Part shown: in pieces, positions 32,488-42,527 of the stretch
How the letters are laid out: each line of letters opens with the position of its first letter
How positions within the stretch are numbered: the stretch's first letter is position 1
Source of the DNA: Acinetobacter sp. Ver3
Lineage (GTDB): Bacteria > Pseudomonadota > Gammaproteobacteria > Pseudomonadales > Moraxellaceae
Assembly (NCBI RefSeq): GCF_000632455.1
Contig: NZ_JFYL01000020.1
Coordinates: 1 to 44,005 of the forward strand
Reading direction: 5' to 3'
Length of the DNA: 44,005 bases
The notes under the pieces: generated by a model
What the model was told of the DNA's origin: nothing
Seen by the model: the letters and a program-made list of their open reading frames with translations, nothing else
The model's database searches: none
Position numbers and translations under genes: made by a program

Positions 32488-34398
32488 ATGGCCTATATTA
32501 CCTTAAGGGACGTCCAACTCGCATTTGGTGGACCGTACTTACTCGACGGCGCGAATTTTAGTTTAGAACGCGGCGAACGAGTGTGTTTGATTGGCCGTAA
32601 TGGTGAGGGTAAGTCTACTTTACTTAAACTCATTGATGGAAGTTTATTGCCTGATGCTGGTGAAGTTTCCCTGCAAAATGGCATCACCATTTCTATGCTG
32701 GCTCAAGACGTGCCAATGGACTCGGGACGTGTTGCAGATATTGTGGCAGATGGCGCAGGTGAAGCAGCTTTTGTTCTTAGAGCTTATCACGAAGCAAGCG
32801 AAGCTTGTGTACTCGGCGATATGGAAGCTTGCGATCGCATGGGTAACTTGCAACATAAAATGGATCAATTAGATGGTTGGGCACTTGAAACTAAAGTGAA
32901 TTCAATCCTCAGTAAAATGGGACTTGATCCTGATGCTGATTTAGCTGATCTTTCAGGTGGTCGTAAACGTCGTGTGCTTCTTGCACGCGCACTACTCACC
33001 CAACCTGATGTTTTGTTACTCGACGAACCAACGAACCATTTAGATGTTGAAAGTATCGAGTGGTTAGAAAAATTCTTACTCGATCAAAATAATTTAACAT
33101 TACTCTTCATTTCGCATGACCGTTCATTTGTAGACAGTATTGCTACACGTATTGTGGAACTGGATCGTGGCATCTTACGCAGTTATGAAGGGAACTATTC
33201 ACGTTACCTCGAACTCAAAACTGCACAGATGGAAGCTGAAGAAAAACAAAATGCGCTGTTCGATAAAAAGCTAGCAGAAGAAGAAGTTTGGATTCGTCAA
33301 GGCATTAAAGCACGTCGTACCCGTAACGAAGGTCGTGTACGTGCCTTAAAAGCATTACGTGAAGAATCTAAAGCCCGCCGTTCGCAGCAAGGCAAAGTGA
33401 GCATGGCTACCCAAGATGCTCAACGTTCAGGCAAAGTGGTCTTCGAAATTGAAAACCTCAGTGTGCAATTTGGCGACAACACTCCAATTATCAAAGATTT
33501 TAATGCACTGGTTCTGCGTGGAGATCGTATTGGTCTCGTGGGCGATAACGGTGTCGGTAAAACCACGCTAATCAAAGCAATTTTGGGTCAACAAGAACAC
33601 TCAGGTACGGTCAAAACAGGGACACAACTCGAAGTGGCTTATTTTGACCAGCTTCGTAACGTGCTCGATCTTGAAAAATCGGTAAAAGACAACGTGGCCG
33701 AAGGGTCAGACTTTGTCGATATCAATGGCGGACGTCGTCATATCTATAGCTATTTACAAGATTTCTTGTTCTCCCCTGAGCGTGCTCGTACACCTGTAAA
33801 AGCCCTTTCTGGTGGTGAACGTAACCGCATTTTATTAGCGAAATTACTGCTTAAACCATCGAACCTCATCGTGATGGATGAGCCAACCAATGACTTGGAT
33901 ATGGTGACGCTTGAGCTGCTTGAAGAGATGCTCAGTGATTACAAAGGAACTTTATTGTTGATCTCGCATGACCGTGCCTTTATGGACAATGTCGTGACCT
34001 CAACTTGGGTATTCGATGGCAAAGGCAATATCGATGAATATGTCGGTGGTTATCAAGACTACCTCATGCAACGTCCTGATCAAACTGTAGTCGATCAGAA
34101 ATCTGCGGTGAAGAAAGCAGCTGCAAAAGCTGAAGCGGCGGCAACCCCTGCACCAGCGGTTAAAAAAGTAAAACTAAGCTATAAAGATCAACGTGCTTTA
34201 GAACAACTTCCTGCTGAAATGGAAGCTTTGGAAAAGGAACAAGCCGAGATTAATGCGCTTTTAGCAGATGGTTCTTTATTTGTGACAGATAGTGACAAAG
34301 CAACTCAACTTTCGATTCGCCTTACTGAAATTGATGAGTTACTTTTAGAGAAATTAGAGCGCTGGGAAGCGCTTGAAAGTCTTGCGAATGGTGGCTGA
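32488..34398 (+). CDS. uup: ABC-F family ATPase Uup
   Basis: A 636-residue soluble ABC-F protein with two ATPase cassettes. The first has Walker A GRNGEGKST, signature LSGGRKRRV and Walker B LLLDEPTNHLD; the second has GDNGVGKTT, LSGGERNRI and LIVMDEPTNDLD. The linker (about 235-305) is charged and helical (interdomain arm). The C-terminal coiled coil (SYKDQRALEQLPAEMEALEK through the end) is the DNA-binding Uup tail. Uup affects transposon precise excision and ribosome-associated functions in E. coli. It is followed by a strong terminator. Confidence 0.95.
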   Translation: MAYITLRDVQLAFGGPYLLDGANFSLERGERVCLIGRNGEGKSTLLKLIDGSLLPDAGEVSLQNGITISMLAQDVPMDSGRVADIVADGAGEAAFVLRAYHEASEACVLGDMEACDRMGNLQHKMDQLDGWALETKVNSILSKMGLDPDADLADLSGGRKRRVLLARALLTQPDVLLLDEPTNHLDVESIEWLEKFLLDQNNLTLLFISHDRSFVDSIATRIVELDRGILRSYEGNYSRYLELKTAQMEAEEKQNALFDKKLAEEEVWIRQGIKARRTRNEGRVRALKALREESKARRSQQGKVSMATQDAQRSGKVVFEIENLSVQFGDNTPIIKDFNALVLRGDRIGLVGDNGVGKTTLIKAILGQQEHSGTVKTGTQLEVAYFDQLRNVLDLEKSVKDNVAEGSDFVDINGGRRHIYSYLQDFLFSPERARTPVKALSGGERNRILLAKLLLKPSNLIVMDEPTNDLDMVTLELLEEMLSDYKGTLLLISHDRAFMDNVVTSTWVFDGKGNIDEYVGGYQDYLMQRPDQTVVDQKSAVKKAAAKAEAAATPAPAVKKVKLSYKDQRALEQLPAEMEALEKEQAEINALLADGSLFVTDSDKATQLSIRLTEIDELLLEKLERWEALESLANGG

Positions 34399-34415
34399 TT
34401 ACCCTGATGAATAAA

Positions 34416-34442
34416 AAAACTCCGCGCTTGCGGAGTTTTTTA
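34416..34442. terminator. Bidirectional terminator between uup and the urease accessory operon
   Basis: The arms AAAACTCCGC (34416-34425) and GCGGAGTTTT (34430-34439) close on GCTT, with A residues on one side and T residues on the other. Confidence 0.9.
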
Positions 34443-34457
34443 TTTTGCCAAGTTTGA

Positions 34458-35027
34458 TCACGCTAAACCAATTACTGCAACCAATGCTGCTAGCACACCT
34501 ACAATCTTTTTACCTTGTGGAACAAATTTCACCATCAATGCCCCTAAACCCAGTCCAAGAGCATAAATCATTGCCATGGCAGTAATCATGCCTAAAATCT
34601 GAACGCCAACATTTCCATTCATCGCTAATTCAGCTCCGTGTGCTGAACCATGAAAAACTGATAGAAACACTGCTGCAACTGGAAAAATTCTGTTCGATTT
34701 GGTCCATAAACTTACAGCTAAGATGAACAATGAACCTACAATTCCAATTTCTGCAACGCCATTCGGAATAATTCCATGCGCACCTAAACTGAATCCAGCA
34801 ACGAGCGCTGTAAGCAAGCCCCATGCCCCAATCATCTTCCAAATTTTAGACATGCTCCACATCAAAACGCCGAAACTGAGTGCCATCATCAAATGATCCA
34901 ATCCTGTAAACGGATGAATGAAGCCCGTCCAAAAATTAGCGTCATGGTGATGATGGCCTGGATGTGCCATTACAAGGCTCGGAACACTTGCCAGAATGAA
35001 TAGACCGAATTTATTGCATTGTTTCAT
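34458..35027 (-). CDS. ureJ: HupE/UreJ family nickel permease-like protein
   Basis: A 189-residue protein with a signal sequence (FGLFILASVPSLVMA) followed by HPGHHHH and then six or so membrane helices. The family motif FIHPFTGLDHLMMALSFGVL, with metal-ligand histidines, and the FHGSAHGAE motif are clear. HupE/UreJ proteins take up nickel for hydrogenase or urease. It is the last gene of ureE-ureF-ureG-ureJ, which supports UreJ over HupE. Confidence 0.9.
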   Translation of the reverse strand: MKQCNKFGLFILASVPSLVMAHPGHHHHDANFWTGFIHPFTGLDHLMMALSFGVLMWSMSKIWKMIGAWGLLTALVAGFSLGAHGIIPNGVAEIGIVGSLFILAVSLWTKSNRIFPVAAVFLSVFHGSAHGAELAMNGNVGVQILGMITAMAMIYALGLGLGALMVKFVPQGKKIVGVLAALVAVIGLA

Positions 35028-35044
35028 CCTTTAAGCCCTCTTGT

Positions 35045-35659
35045 TTAAGCTTTGAATAAACCTTGTTTTTCAATAAAACTGATAATCTCGTTTAAACCAT
35101 CTTCAGTTTTCATGTTTGAAAACAAGAACGGTTTATCTCCTCGCATACGCTTGGCATCTTGATCCATCACCTGCAAATTCGCTCCAACCATTGGCGCCAG
35201 ATCTGTTTTATTGATAATCAGTAAGTCAGACTTGGTAATGCCTGGACCGCCTTTACGTGGAATTTTTTCACCACCAGCAACATCAATCACATATAGCGTC
35301 AGATCAGACAGTTCAGGGCTAAACGTTGCTGCCAAATTATCACCACCACTTTCAATGATAATTAACTCTAGACCATCAAACTTTTCACATAAGTCATCAA
35401 TCGCTGCCAAATTGATTGAGGCATCTTCACGAATAGCCGTATGCGGGCAACCGCCAGTTTCCACCCCCACAATACGATCGGGTGACATGGCTTCATGACG
35501 AGTTAAAAAGTTGGAATCTTCTTTGGTATAAATATCATTGGTCACCACCGCCATATTGTATTTATTACGCAATGCACGGCATAAATTTAAAGTCAGTGCT
35601 GTTTTACCAGATCCGACTGGTCCACCAATTCCGACACGTAAAGGAGAACGTTCTGACAT
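35045..35659 (-). CDS. ureG: Urease accessory GTPase UreG
   Basis: UreG is a GTPase metallochaperone that passes nickel from UreE to the UreD-UreF complex. The 204-residue protein has the P-loop GGPVGSGKT (about 12-20), the metal-site [17 protein letters not shown] with the invariant [38 protein letters not shown] and the base-recognition NKTDLAP. The start at 35659 has AGGA 7 bases before it; a longer frame from 35752 would overlap ureF and is rejected. It follows ureF by 22 bases. Confidence 0.96.
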   Translation of the reverse strand: MSERSPLRVGIGGPVGSGKTALTLNLCRALRNKYNMAVVTNDIYTKEDSNFLTRHEAMSPDRIVGVETGGCPHTAIREDASINLAAIDDLCEKFDGLELIIIESGGDNLAATFSPELSDLTLYVIDVAGGEKIPRKGGPGITKSDLLIINKTDLAPMVGANLQVMDQDAKRMRGDKPFLFSNMKTEDGLNEIISFIEKQGLFKA

Positions 35660-35681
35660 GATTGATTCCTTATGATAATTT

Positions 35682-36353
35682 TTAAGATCTAAATAAACGC
35701 GAATATTGTGTTTCATGGGACATGCTGAGCATGGCATATTGAGGTAAGGCACTGCTGAGTTGATGATCTTCTATACACATTGCATGCGTTATGGCATCTG
35801 GGACTAAACCATGTAAATGCCACAAAATTCGTTGACCACTCATCTGACCGAGCGGCACAGTTTTGACTGCGCCAAGTACTTGGTTTTCTAAAACAGTAAA
35901 TGTATACGCCGTTAAAACATCTTCGATATTCAGATCCAATCGCCCACATAACTGAGCATATACAGGTACAAATCCAAGTTGTTTTTTGACCGTAACGGGC
36001 ATTTTCAATACATCTTTAATCCATGCGTTCAAGGAAAATGCCAACTGCTGCGATTCAGCCAATAACTCACGACTTTCACGACTGGCTCGATAGAACTGTG
36101 CCCAATGATTAAACTGCTGTTCATTATCATGGGCCTGCATCAAACGCTTCAATACAGGTAGCTCAAAACGAACCAAAAGCATTTCCAGAACTTCTTCGAA
36201 GTACGCAATACTGGATTGCTCATCATGGATCAAACCTTGATCGATCGCACTTTCAACACCTTGCGAATAGCAATAAGCGCCTACAGGCAAAGCTGTAGAG
36301 GACAAAGTTAACAGTTTGAGTAAGTGAGCTGCATTAGTGATGCGCATGAGCAT
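35682..36353 (-). CDS. ureF: Urease accessory protein UreF
   Basis: UreF is a helical scaffold that gates UreG-dependent GTP hydrolysis during nickel insertion. The 223-residue protein has the N-terminal [24 protein letters not shown], the family signature, and later [19 protein letters not shown] and the C-terminal helices with [42 protein letters not shown]. It overlaps the end of ureE by 20 bases. Either ATG 36353 or ATG 36347 could be the start; no ribosome binding site decides. Confidence 0.93.
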   Translation of the reverse strand: MLMRITNAAHLLKLLTLSSTALPVGAYCYSQGVESAIDQGLIHDEQSSIAYFEEVLEMLLVRFELPVLKRLMQAHDNEQQFNHWAQFYRASRESRELLAESQQLAFSLNAWIKDVLKMPVTVKKQLGFVPVYAQLCGRLDLNIEDVLTAYTFTVLENQVLGAVKTVPLGQMSGQRILWHLHGLVPDAITHAMCIEDHQLSSALPQYAMLSMSHETQYSRLFRS

Positions 36354-36819
36354 GAATCGCTTTGATTGGGCTTAGACGATGATCATGTGCATGCTGAGCA
36401 TAAGCACCACTTTCTGGCTCAAATGGATGATCCACTTCCGTGACCATTAAACCCAATCCTTCGACCATTTCGGCTAAGACATGATCAGGTTCAAAATATA
36501 GTGCACTAGGCGTGAGCATAAGAGGGACATGACGATTCCCTAAATGATAGGCTGCTTTCAAAAGCTCAAATTCAGAAGAAGCTTGAACACACATCAGGCG
36601 TTCGGGCAATGCGTCCACCCGCAGTAAGTCACCTGATTCAGTTGCAATAAATGATCCGCCGCGAAGAATACCTGTGCGCGGTAAAACTGCACCAATATCG
36701 CACCCTGAAACTAAAGTTGCACGAAAACGGCTCTTTTGTCGTGTATCAAAGTTGAGTTGCACAGTTTCGAAAGCTTGATCTTCTGTCACTGCTTCTATTC
36801 TTTGAGTATAGATTTTCAT
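36334..36819 (-). CDS. ureE: Urease accessory protein UreE (nickel chaperone)
   Basis: UreE delivers nickel ions for urease maturation. The 161-residue protein has the UreE N domain ([39 protein letters not shown]), the UreE C domain ([35 protein letters not shown]) and a short histidine-containing tail (HAHAHH plus HAHDH upstream). The metal-binding His of GNRHVPL is present. ATG 36819 has AGGA 5 bases before it; the in-frame ATG at 36903 is rejected. It is the first accessory gene here, and no ureA, ureB, ureC or ureD is upstream in this window. Confidence 0.94.
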   Translation of the reverse strand: MKIYTQRIEAVTEDQAFETVQLNFDTRQKSRFRATLVSGCDIGAVLPRTGILRGGSFIATESGDLLRVDALPERLMCVQASSEFELLKAAYHLGNRHVPLMLTPSALYFEPDHVLAEMVEGLGLMVTEVDHPFEPESGAYAQHAHDHRLSPIKAIHAHAHH

Positions 36820-36989
36820 GCCTTTCCTATTGTCGCTTGAATACTTTGCTTTAATTTCAACTCGCGAAATGTCTTGTTCAACATCAATCCATTTACGCAT
36901 CAAAATTAAGCATTATTCATGCCAACATGAAATCTATTGGTGCATCCCCTTCTTCTTATTAAAGAATATTCAATGATCTATAAAAATGT

Positions 36990-37877
36990 TTAAGCCCAAA
37001 TCACCAAGATTGCTGCAATCACAACTAAAGCTAATCCCCAATGTTCGGCTTTCGCTAACTTTTCTTTAAAGAAATAAGCGGAGATCAATAAGCTAAACAA
37101 AATCTCAATCTGACCGAGCGTTTTGACCACTGGGACACTCATCATACTCATGGCAGTAAACCATCCCAGTGATGCCATAAAACTACATACACTGACTTTA
37201 AAGGTCAGTCCTAGACATTGCCACATCGCCAGCAGCGTTTGACGACGGAATAAGCTCAGATACAAAAGCATACTCAAGCATTGAAAGCCAATCACCGACA
37301 GTAATACCCATGCAGCGCGATGAATTGTTGGCAACATTGTTAGTTCAAGACTGGCCTCTCTAACCAATAGTGAAGTGATAGCAAAACACAAACCACTCCC
37401 GATGCCAATCATCAGTGTTTTGGGTGAAAATCCAGTAAAACCATGTCCCCGACTCAACAGAAACACAGCAAAACCACCCAGTAACACCCCAAACCATGCC
37501 AACCATGACAAATGATCAGAGAGAAAAGCAACGCCAATGATTGCAGCTAAGATCGCTTCACTTTTAGCCAGTCCCACGCCAATGGCATAGTTTTTTTGTT
37601 TAAATAACTGCACCATCAATGCAGTGGCTAAAATTTGGCTAATGCCTGCGATAAAAATATAAACCCAATATTTTGTCGTAAATTGAACAGTCGCTGTTAC
37701 CGGTGAGAAGTGATAAAGGCTACTCAAATAAATCAATGCAAAAGGCAAGGCGAAGATAAAGCGTGCAAGGGTGACGCCCCATACATCGACAGTGGTACTC
37801 AATTGTTTTTGAAAGGCATTGCGCCAAGCCTGCATAAAAGCAGCCATGAGGGTAAAGAGAATCCAACTGAACGCCAT
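36990..37877 (-). CDS. EamA/DMT family transporter
   Basis: A 295-residue membrane protein with about ten helices in two EamA repeats (about 5-135 and 150-290). Examples are WILFTLMAAFMQAWRNAFQKQL, VYIFIAGISQILATALMVQLF, GLAKSEAILAAIIGVAFLSDH and, in the second repeat, VPVVKTLGQIEILFSLLISAYFFKEKL. DMT members export metabolites or import amino acids; the substrate is unknown. It stands where ureABC would be expected upstream of ureE and has no sequence link to urease, so the location may be a rearrangement. Confidence 0.87.
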   Translation of the reverse strand: MAFSWILFTLMAAFMQAWRNAFQKQLSTTVDVWGVTLARFIFALPFALIYLSSLYHFSPVTATVQFTTKYWVYIFIAGISQILATALMVQLFKQKNYAIGVGLAKSEAILAAIIGVAFLSDHLSWLAWFGVLLGGFAVFLLSRGHGFTGFSPKTLMIGIGSGLCFAITSLLVREASLELTMLPTIHRAAWVLLSVIGFQCLSMLLYLSLFRRQTLLAMWQCLGLTFKVSVCSFMASLGWFTAMSMMSVPVVKTLGQIEILFSLLISAYFFKEKLAKAEHWGLALVVIAAILVIWA

Positions 37878-38269
37878 AAAAATATCACTTTAATGAGTAG
37901 GACTGACGGGTTTTATTCTATGCCTCATCCAGTGTAATGACTAATCAAAAAAGGATTGTATGTAGATAGCATAAAGTTTGATTTTATTCGTTAGATAAAA
38001 AGATGATATTTTTTGAGCTAACATTCCTCGTGTAACTGTCACCTAAATCAGTTGAAGTAATATGGTATCTAAATTGCATAACATTGAGATCACTGATAAA
38101 TTTTTCACATGAATATTTTTATATGTTAAAAGTATGTAATTAGACCCTAAGTCTAATTGCAAGATGCTGCCCCTTAATGCAGTATTTACTTATAAAAAAA
38201 ATGATTTATCAGTGACGATATTTCTCCCTATACCCGATAGCCGGAAGCCATCTCAGGTAAGGACCTACA
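37878..38269. other. Intergenic region upstream of the histidine kinase, with a perfect palindrome
   Basis: About 390 bases without a gene, AT-rich. The main feature is an exact inverted repeat AATTAGAC (38138-38145) and GTCTAATT (38151-38158) with a 5-base centre, 112 bases before the kinase start. It resembles a regulator operator, perhaps for the response regulator encoded downstream. GGTAAGGACC precedes the kinase ATG. No RNA gene or ORF is recognised. Confidence 0.5.
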
Positions 38270-39757
38270 ATGACCAGCTTACAATATTATCAAACTATTT
38301 TTGATAAAGCGGGCGATGCAATTTTTGTACATGATATTGGCAGCGTCCAATTTATGGATGTCAATGAAGCCGCTGTGGAACTTACAGGATATAGTAAATC
38401 TGAATTGACACAGATGACTGTTGAAAAGATCAGTGCTTTTCAACATGGTTTTGATTTACATCATGCGCTCAGAAAAGTTCAACAGGCCGCCACAACAACA
38501 GATGAAGCAATCACATTTGAATGGTTAATAGAGTCTCATGACCAACGTCATATACCCGTTGAAGTATGTCTTAAAAAAGTTGAAATCGAAAATGAACCAA
38601 AGCTTCTTGCTCTAGTACGCAACATCAGCGAAATCAAAAAATATCAATATGCCTTACAGTCTAAAGATCAGTATTTCAAAATACTGCTTGAACATTCAGG
38701 AGATGGAATTGCTATTCTCGACTTACAAGGCAAGTTGCTGTATGCCAGCCCGTCTCTACAAGGTATTCTTGGTTATCGGGATCGCTTTGTACTTAATAAG
38801 AATGTGTTAACCGCTATTCATCCCGACGATCGTATTAAAGTCAGACAGCTTTTATTTAAAAAAACAGAACAACATGCAGTTGGTGTGATTCATTACAAAA
38901 TCTTGCACCACAATGGAAAATGGCGACACCATGAGGCAACCTATCGTAACTTATTAGATCACCCTGATATTCAAGGTATATTGGTAAATTATCGTGATAT
39001 CACTGAACGTATTGAGGCTGAAGAAAAAGCACGTGCTCGAGAAAAGCAACTTGGTCATATGTCACGTTGCAAAACTATGGGTGAGTTAGCTACCGCACTT
39101 GCACATGAATTAAATCAACCACTTGCTGCACTCAATAATTATGTCGGAGGCAGTATTATTCGCATTCAAAACGGTTTAGCCAACTCACAAGAGACACTTG
39201 ATGCCCTCAATGCTGCGTTAAATCAAACACATCGCGTCAATGGTATTATTCACAGCATGCGAAGTTTTTTGCGTAAAGGTGAGGCGAATTTTCAGATTCA
39301 TTCTGTGAATCATCTTATTCAAGAGTTACATCCTTTGATTAACCTTAAAGCTGATCAAGGTGGATGTACCATCCATTATGAATTAAGTGTTTCACCTATT
39401 TTTATATCAGCAGATGAAACGCTCTTTAGCCAAGTCATTATCAATCTCGTCTTTAATGCGGTCGATGCTCTACAAAATAATCCCGAAGGTGAAAGGGACA
39501 TTTATATCCGCACTTGGCAACATAACCAACATGCTCGGGTTGCAATTGCAGATAATGGTCCTGGACTCGAAGGGCAAAATCCAGAACAAATTTTTGAATC
39601 TTTCTATTCAAGTAAAAACAACAGTATGGGCATTGGCTTAACCCTGTCTCGGAGCATCATTGAAAATCATCATGGTTATTTATGGGTCTCTGAAGGTGAG
39701 TCTGGTGCCATTTTTAATATTTCTTTAGCAGCACAGGAGCGTGCAAAATGTATTTAA
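38270..39757 (+). CDS. Soluble PAS-domain sensor histidine kinase (FixL/StyS-like)
   Basis: A 495-residue cytoplasmic kinase with no membrane segment. Two PAS domains are visible (about 8-120, FDKAGDAIFVHDIGSVQFMDVNEAA; and about 135-250, LLEHSGDGIAILDLQGKLLYASPS), each with a PAC tail. A HisKA domain follows with the phospho-acceptor His279 in LATALAHELNQPLAALNNY. The HATPase_c domain has the N box (QVIINLVFNAVDAL), the G1 motif IADNGPGL and MGIGLTLSRSI. The H-box class is that of FixL, TodS and StyS. The signal sensed is unknown; no typical heme ligand pattern was identified. It overlaps the response regulator gene by 10 bases. Confidence 0.9.
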   Translation: MTSLQYYQTIFDKAGDAIFVHDIGSVQFMDVNEAAVELTGYSKSELTQMTVEKISAFQHGFDLHHALRKVQQAATTTDEAITFEWLIESHDQRHIPVEVCLKKVEIENEPKLLALVRNISEIKKYQYALQSKDQYFKILLEHSGDGIAILDLQGKLLYASPSLQGILGYRDRFVLNKNVLTAIHPDDRIKVRQLLFKKTEQHAVGVIHYKILHHNGKWRHHEATYRNLLDHPDIQGILVNYRDITERIEAEEKARAREKQLGHMSRCKTMGELATALAHELNQPLAALNNYVGGSIIRIQNGLANSQETLDALNAALNQTHRVNGIIHSMRSFLRKGEANFQIHSVNHLIQELHPLINLKADQGGCTIHYELSVSPIFISADETLFSQVIINLVFNAVDALQNNPEGERDIYIRTWQHNQHARVAIADNGPGLEGQNPEQIFESFYSSKNNSMGIGLTLSRSIIENHHGYLWVSEGESGAIFNISLAAQERAKCI

Positions 39758-40395
39758 CTAATTCTCATGTTCCCGAGCCCATTGTGTATGTGATAGATGA
39801 TGATCAAGACATTTGTAATTCACTCACATGGTTGCTCGATTCCGTGCAACTCGAAACTAAAACATTCAATAGTGCTACTGAATTCCTGAATTATCAGCGC
39901 CCGCAAACGCCTGCATGTTTAATCCTTGATATTCGTATGCGAGGGATGAGTGGCTTGCAACTACAACAACAATTGAATCAACAAAAAATCCGTATGCCAA
40001 TCATTTTCATGACTGGTCACGGCGACATTCCAATGTCGGTCAATGCGATGAAAGCTGGGGCATTTGATTTTTTAGAAAAACCTTTTAATCCACAGCATAT
40101 GCTTAATCAAATCCAAGTCTGTCTGCAACTTGCTGAACAAGACTTTATTGAAGAAGAAAAACGTCAAGAACAGATGATTAAATTGAAATCTTTATCACCA
40201 AGAGAAAGTGAGATTATCAATTTATTGGTCGATGGACTTTCGAGTAAACATATCGCACAAATGTTGAATATCAGCCATAAAACAGTAGAAATTCACCGCA
40301 CTCATATTCGTCAGAAATTAGGAACTGAATCTATCGCACAGATCGTCAATATGGTCTTGATGTGTCGTGATCGCTCAATACCGGCGATGGGTTAA
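39748..40395 (+). CDS. FixJ/NarL-type response regulator
   Basis: A 215-residue two-domain regulator. The receiver domain has the acidic cluster VIDDDQ (D17-D19), phospho-acceptor D61 in LILDIRMRGMSG, the conserved Thr in MTGHGDIPMS and Lys in EKPF. A linker leads to a LuxR-type helix-turn-helix (LSPRESEIINLLVDGLSSKHIAQMLNISHKTVEIHRTHIRQKLG, about 149-192). The receiver closely follows the StyR/TodT/FixJ pattern. It is coupled to the kinase gene by overlap. The convergent oxygenase operon is a plausible target, since StyR activates styrene monooxygenase genes in pseudomonads, but this is inference. Confidence 0.92.
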   Translation: MYLTNSHVPEPIVYVIDDDQDICNSLTWLLDSVQLETKTFNSATEFLNYQRPQTPACLILDIRMRGMSGLQLQQQLNQQKIRMPIIFMTGHGDIPMSVNAMKAGAFDFLEKPFNPQHMLNQIQVCLQLAEQDFIEEEKRQEQMIKLKSLSPRESEIINLLVDGLSSKHIAQMLNISHKTVEIHRTHIRQKLGTESIAQIVNMVLMCRDRSIPAMG

Positions 40396-40403
40396 CCATC
40401 GCC
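40383..40403 (+). terminator. GC-rich hairpin spanning the response regulator stop codon
   Basis: A perfect 8-base stem GGCGATGG (40383-40390) and CCATCGCC (40396-40403), with loop GTTAA containing the stop codon. No T-run follows, so it is not a canonical terminator; it may stabilise the 3' end or block read-through into the convergent operon. Confidence 0.4.
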
Positions 40404-41047
40404 TGAGCGGGAGAAAAATGATATCTTCGATTAAAAGAAACGATCAAAATGAATTTGTTGTTGTGGAATACCTGCTTGATGGGCCATTTGTTCAATAGAT
40501 TTCACCATCGGTGGCGGACCTGCACAATAAATTTCATGCTCAAGCAACTGTTCGCCTAATACATCTTGAATCACTTCATGAATAAACCCCGAACGGATAC
40601 CTTCAATGAGTTCAGAGGAGGTTGCAGGCACATAATTGAGGCGTTCCCCTAATTCTGTCCAGTCACGTAATTGATTTTCAGTAAACAAATCACGTTGCTC
40701 ACGACCACCATGGAAAAACCAGACTTTTTGATGTTGCAAATGTGGGTTAACTGCAACGCCTCGAGCAATCGCTAACATGGGAGCAAGTCCAGAACCACCA
40801 GCCACACACACAATAGGGCGAGGCTTCTCTTGTAAATGCGCTAACCCATATGGACCATCAATTTGAATATCAGCCTTTTCACGTAACTGTTCATCAAATA
40901 ACAGATTGGTCATTTTACCATCAGGAACACGGCGGATTTGGAAGACCCATAAACCGTCGTCATTCGGCAGATTGGACATCGAATAGGCACGAAGTAACTC
41001 TTGATTCACCCAAATTAAAGCGTATTGTCCAGGAATAAATTGTGCTG

Positions 41048-41756
<709 letters not shown>

Positions 41757-41760
<4 letters not shown>

Positions 41761-42527
41761 TGAGTTAACTCCTCTATCGGTGAATCTGTGGCTTCAGGAC
41801 CTAGAATGTGATAACCACCATCGGCATGAATCACACTGCCTGTGAGTAATTTTGCTTTCGGGCTACACAATAAACTTAATGCTTGTGCGACTTCCTCTGC
41901 ATCCGCAATACGTCCTAACACATGGAAACGTCCTGCCACTCGATCAGTTTTGGCGCGGTCTCCGCCGGAAATCATTTGCATTGGGACGGACCAAGTCCAA
42001 CCTAATGAGAGTGCATGTACACGAATACCATCTTGTGCTAGATCCAGTGCCATGCTTTGTGTGAGTTGCTCTAAAGTTGCTTTAGATGCTGGATAGACCC
42101 AGCGTTCTTTTTGTGCAATACGTGCGCTTACGCTGCTGATATTAATTACGGCACCATCAGTACTTTTTTTCAAAAGTGGTCGACATGCTTGTACTAACGC
42201 TGCGTGACCAAATACCGTGACATTGAACGTGTTTTGCCAATCTTGACGTGTAGATTCAGATCCATGATCTTCATACAAACACGCCAAATTCACCAAAATA
42301 TCTAACTGTGTTAATTTGGCACTTAATGTGCGAATACTGTCATCATTAGCGAGATCTAAAAATTCATATTGCGCTTGGGTTGCGTCTGCCACTTGCTGTC
42401 CTTGAGTTTGATTAATATCAGCAACAATGACCTGTGCACCTAAGCCTTTCAACTCTTGGACTACGGCTTGACCAATATGTGTCGCACCACCTGTCACCAA
42501 GACGACTTTTCCATCTAAGTCTGTCAT
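41757..42527 (-). CDS. Short-chain dehydrogenase/reductase
   Basis: A 256-residue classical SDR. The cofactor loop is VVLVTGGATHIGQAVVQEL (TGxxxGxG), with the acidic residue in IVADIN indicating NAD(H) preference. The catalytic set is INISSVSARIA (Ser) and YPASK (Tyr-x3-Lys). The C-terminal part has LLTGSVIHADGGYH. In this operon it probably oxidises a hydroxylated or dihydrodiol product of the oxygenase; in indole degradation clusters a similar SDR (IifB) acts after the monooxygenase. The start overlaps the flavin reductase stop as ATGA with AAGGAGG just upstream. Confidence 0.9.

Noticed and set aside
35660..35752. N-terminal extension of ureG with a Cys-rich segment
   Set aside because: It overlaps ureF coding sequence and the internal ATG at 35659 has a good ribosome binding site and the conserved UreG start.
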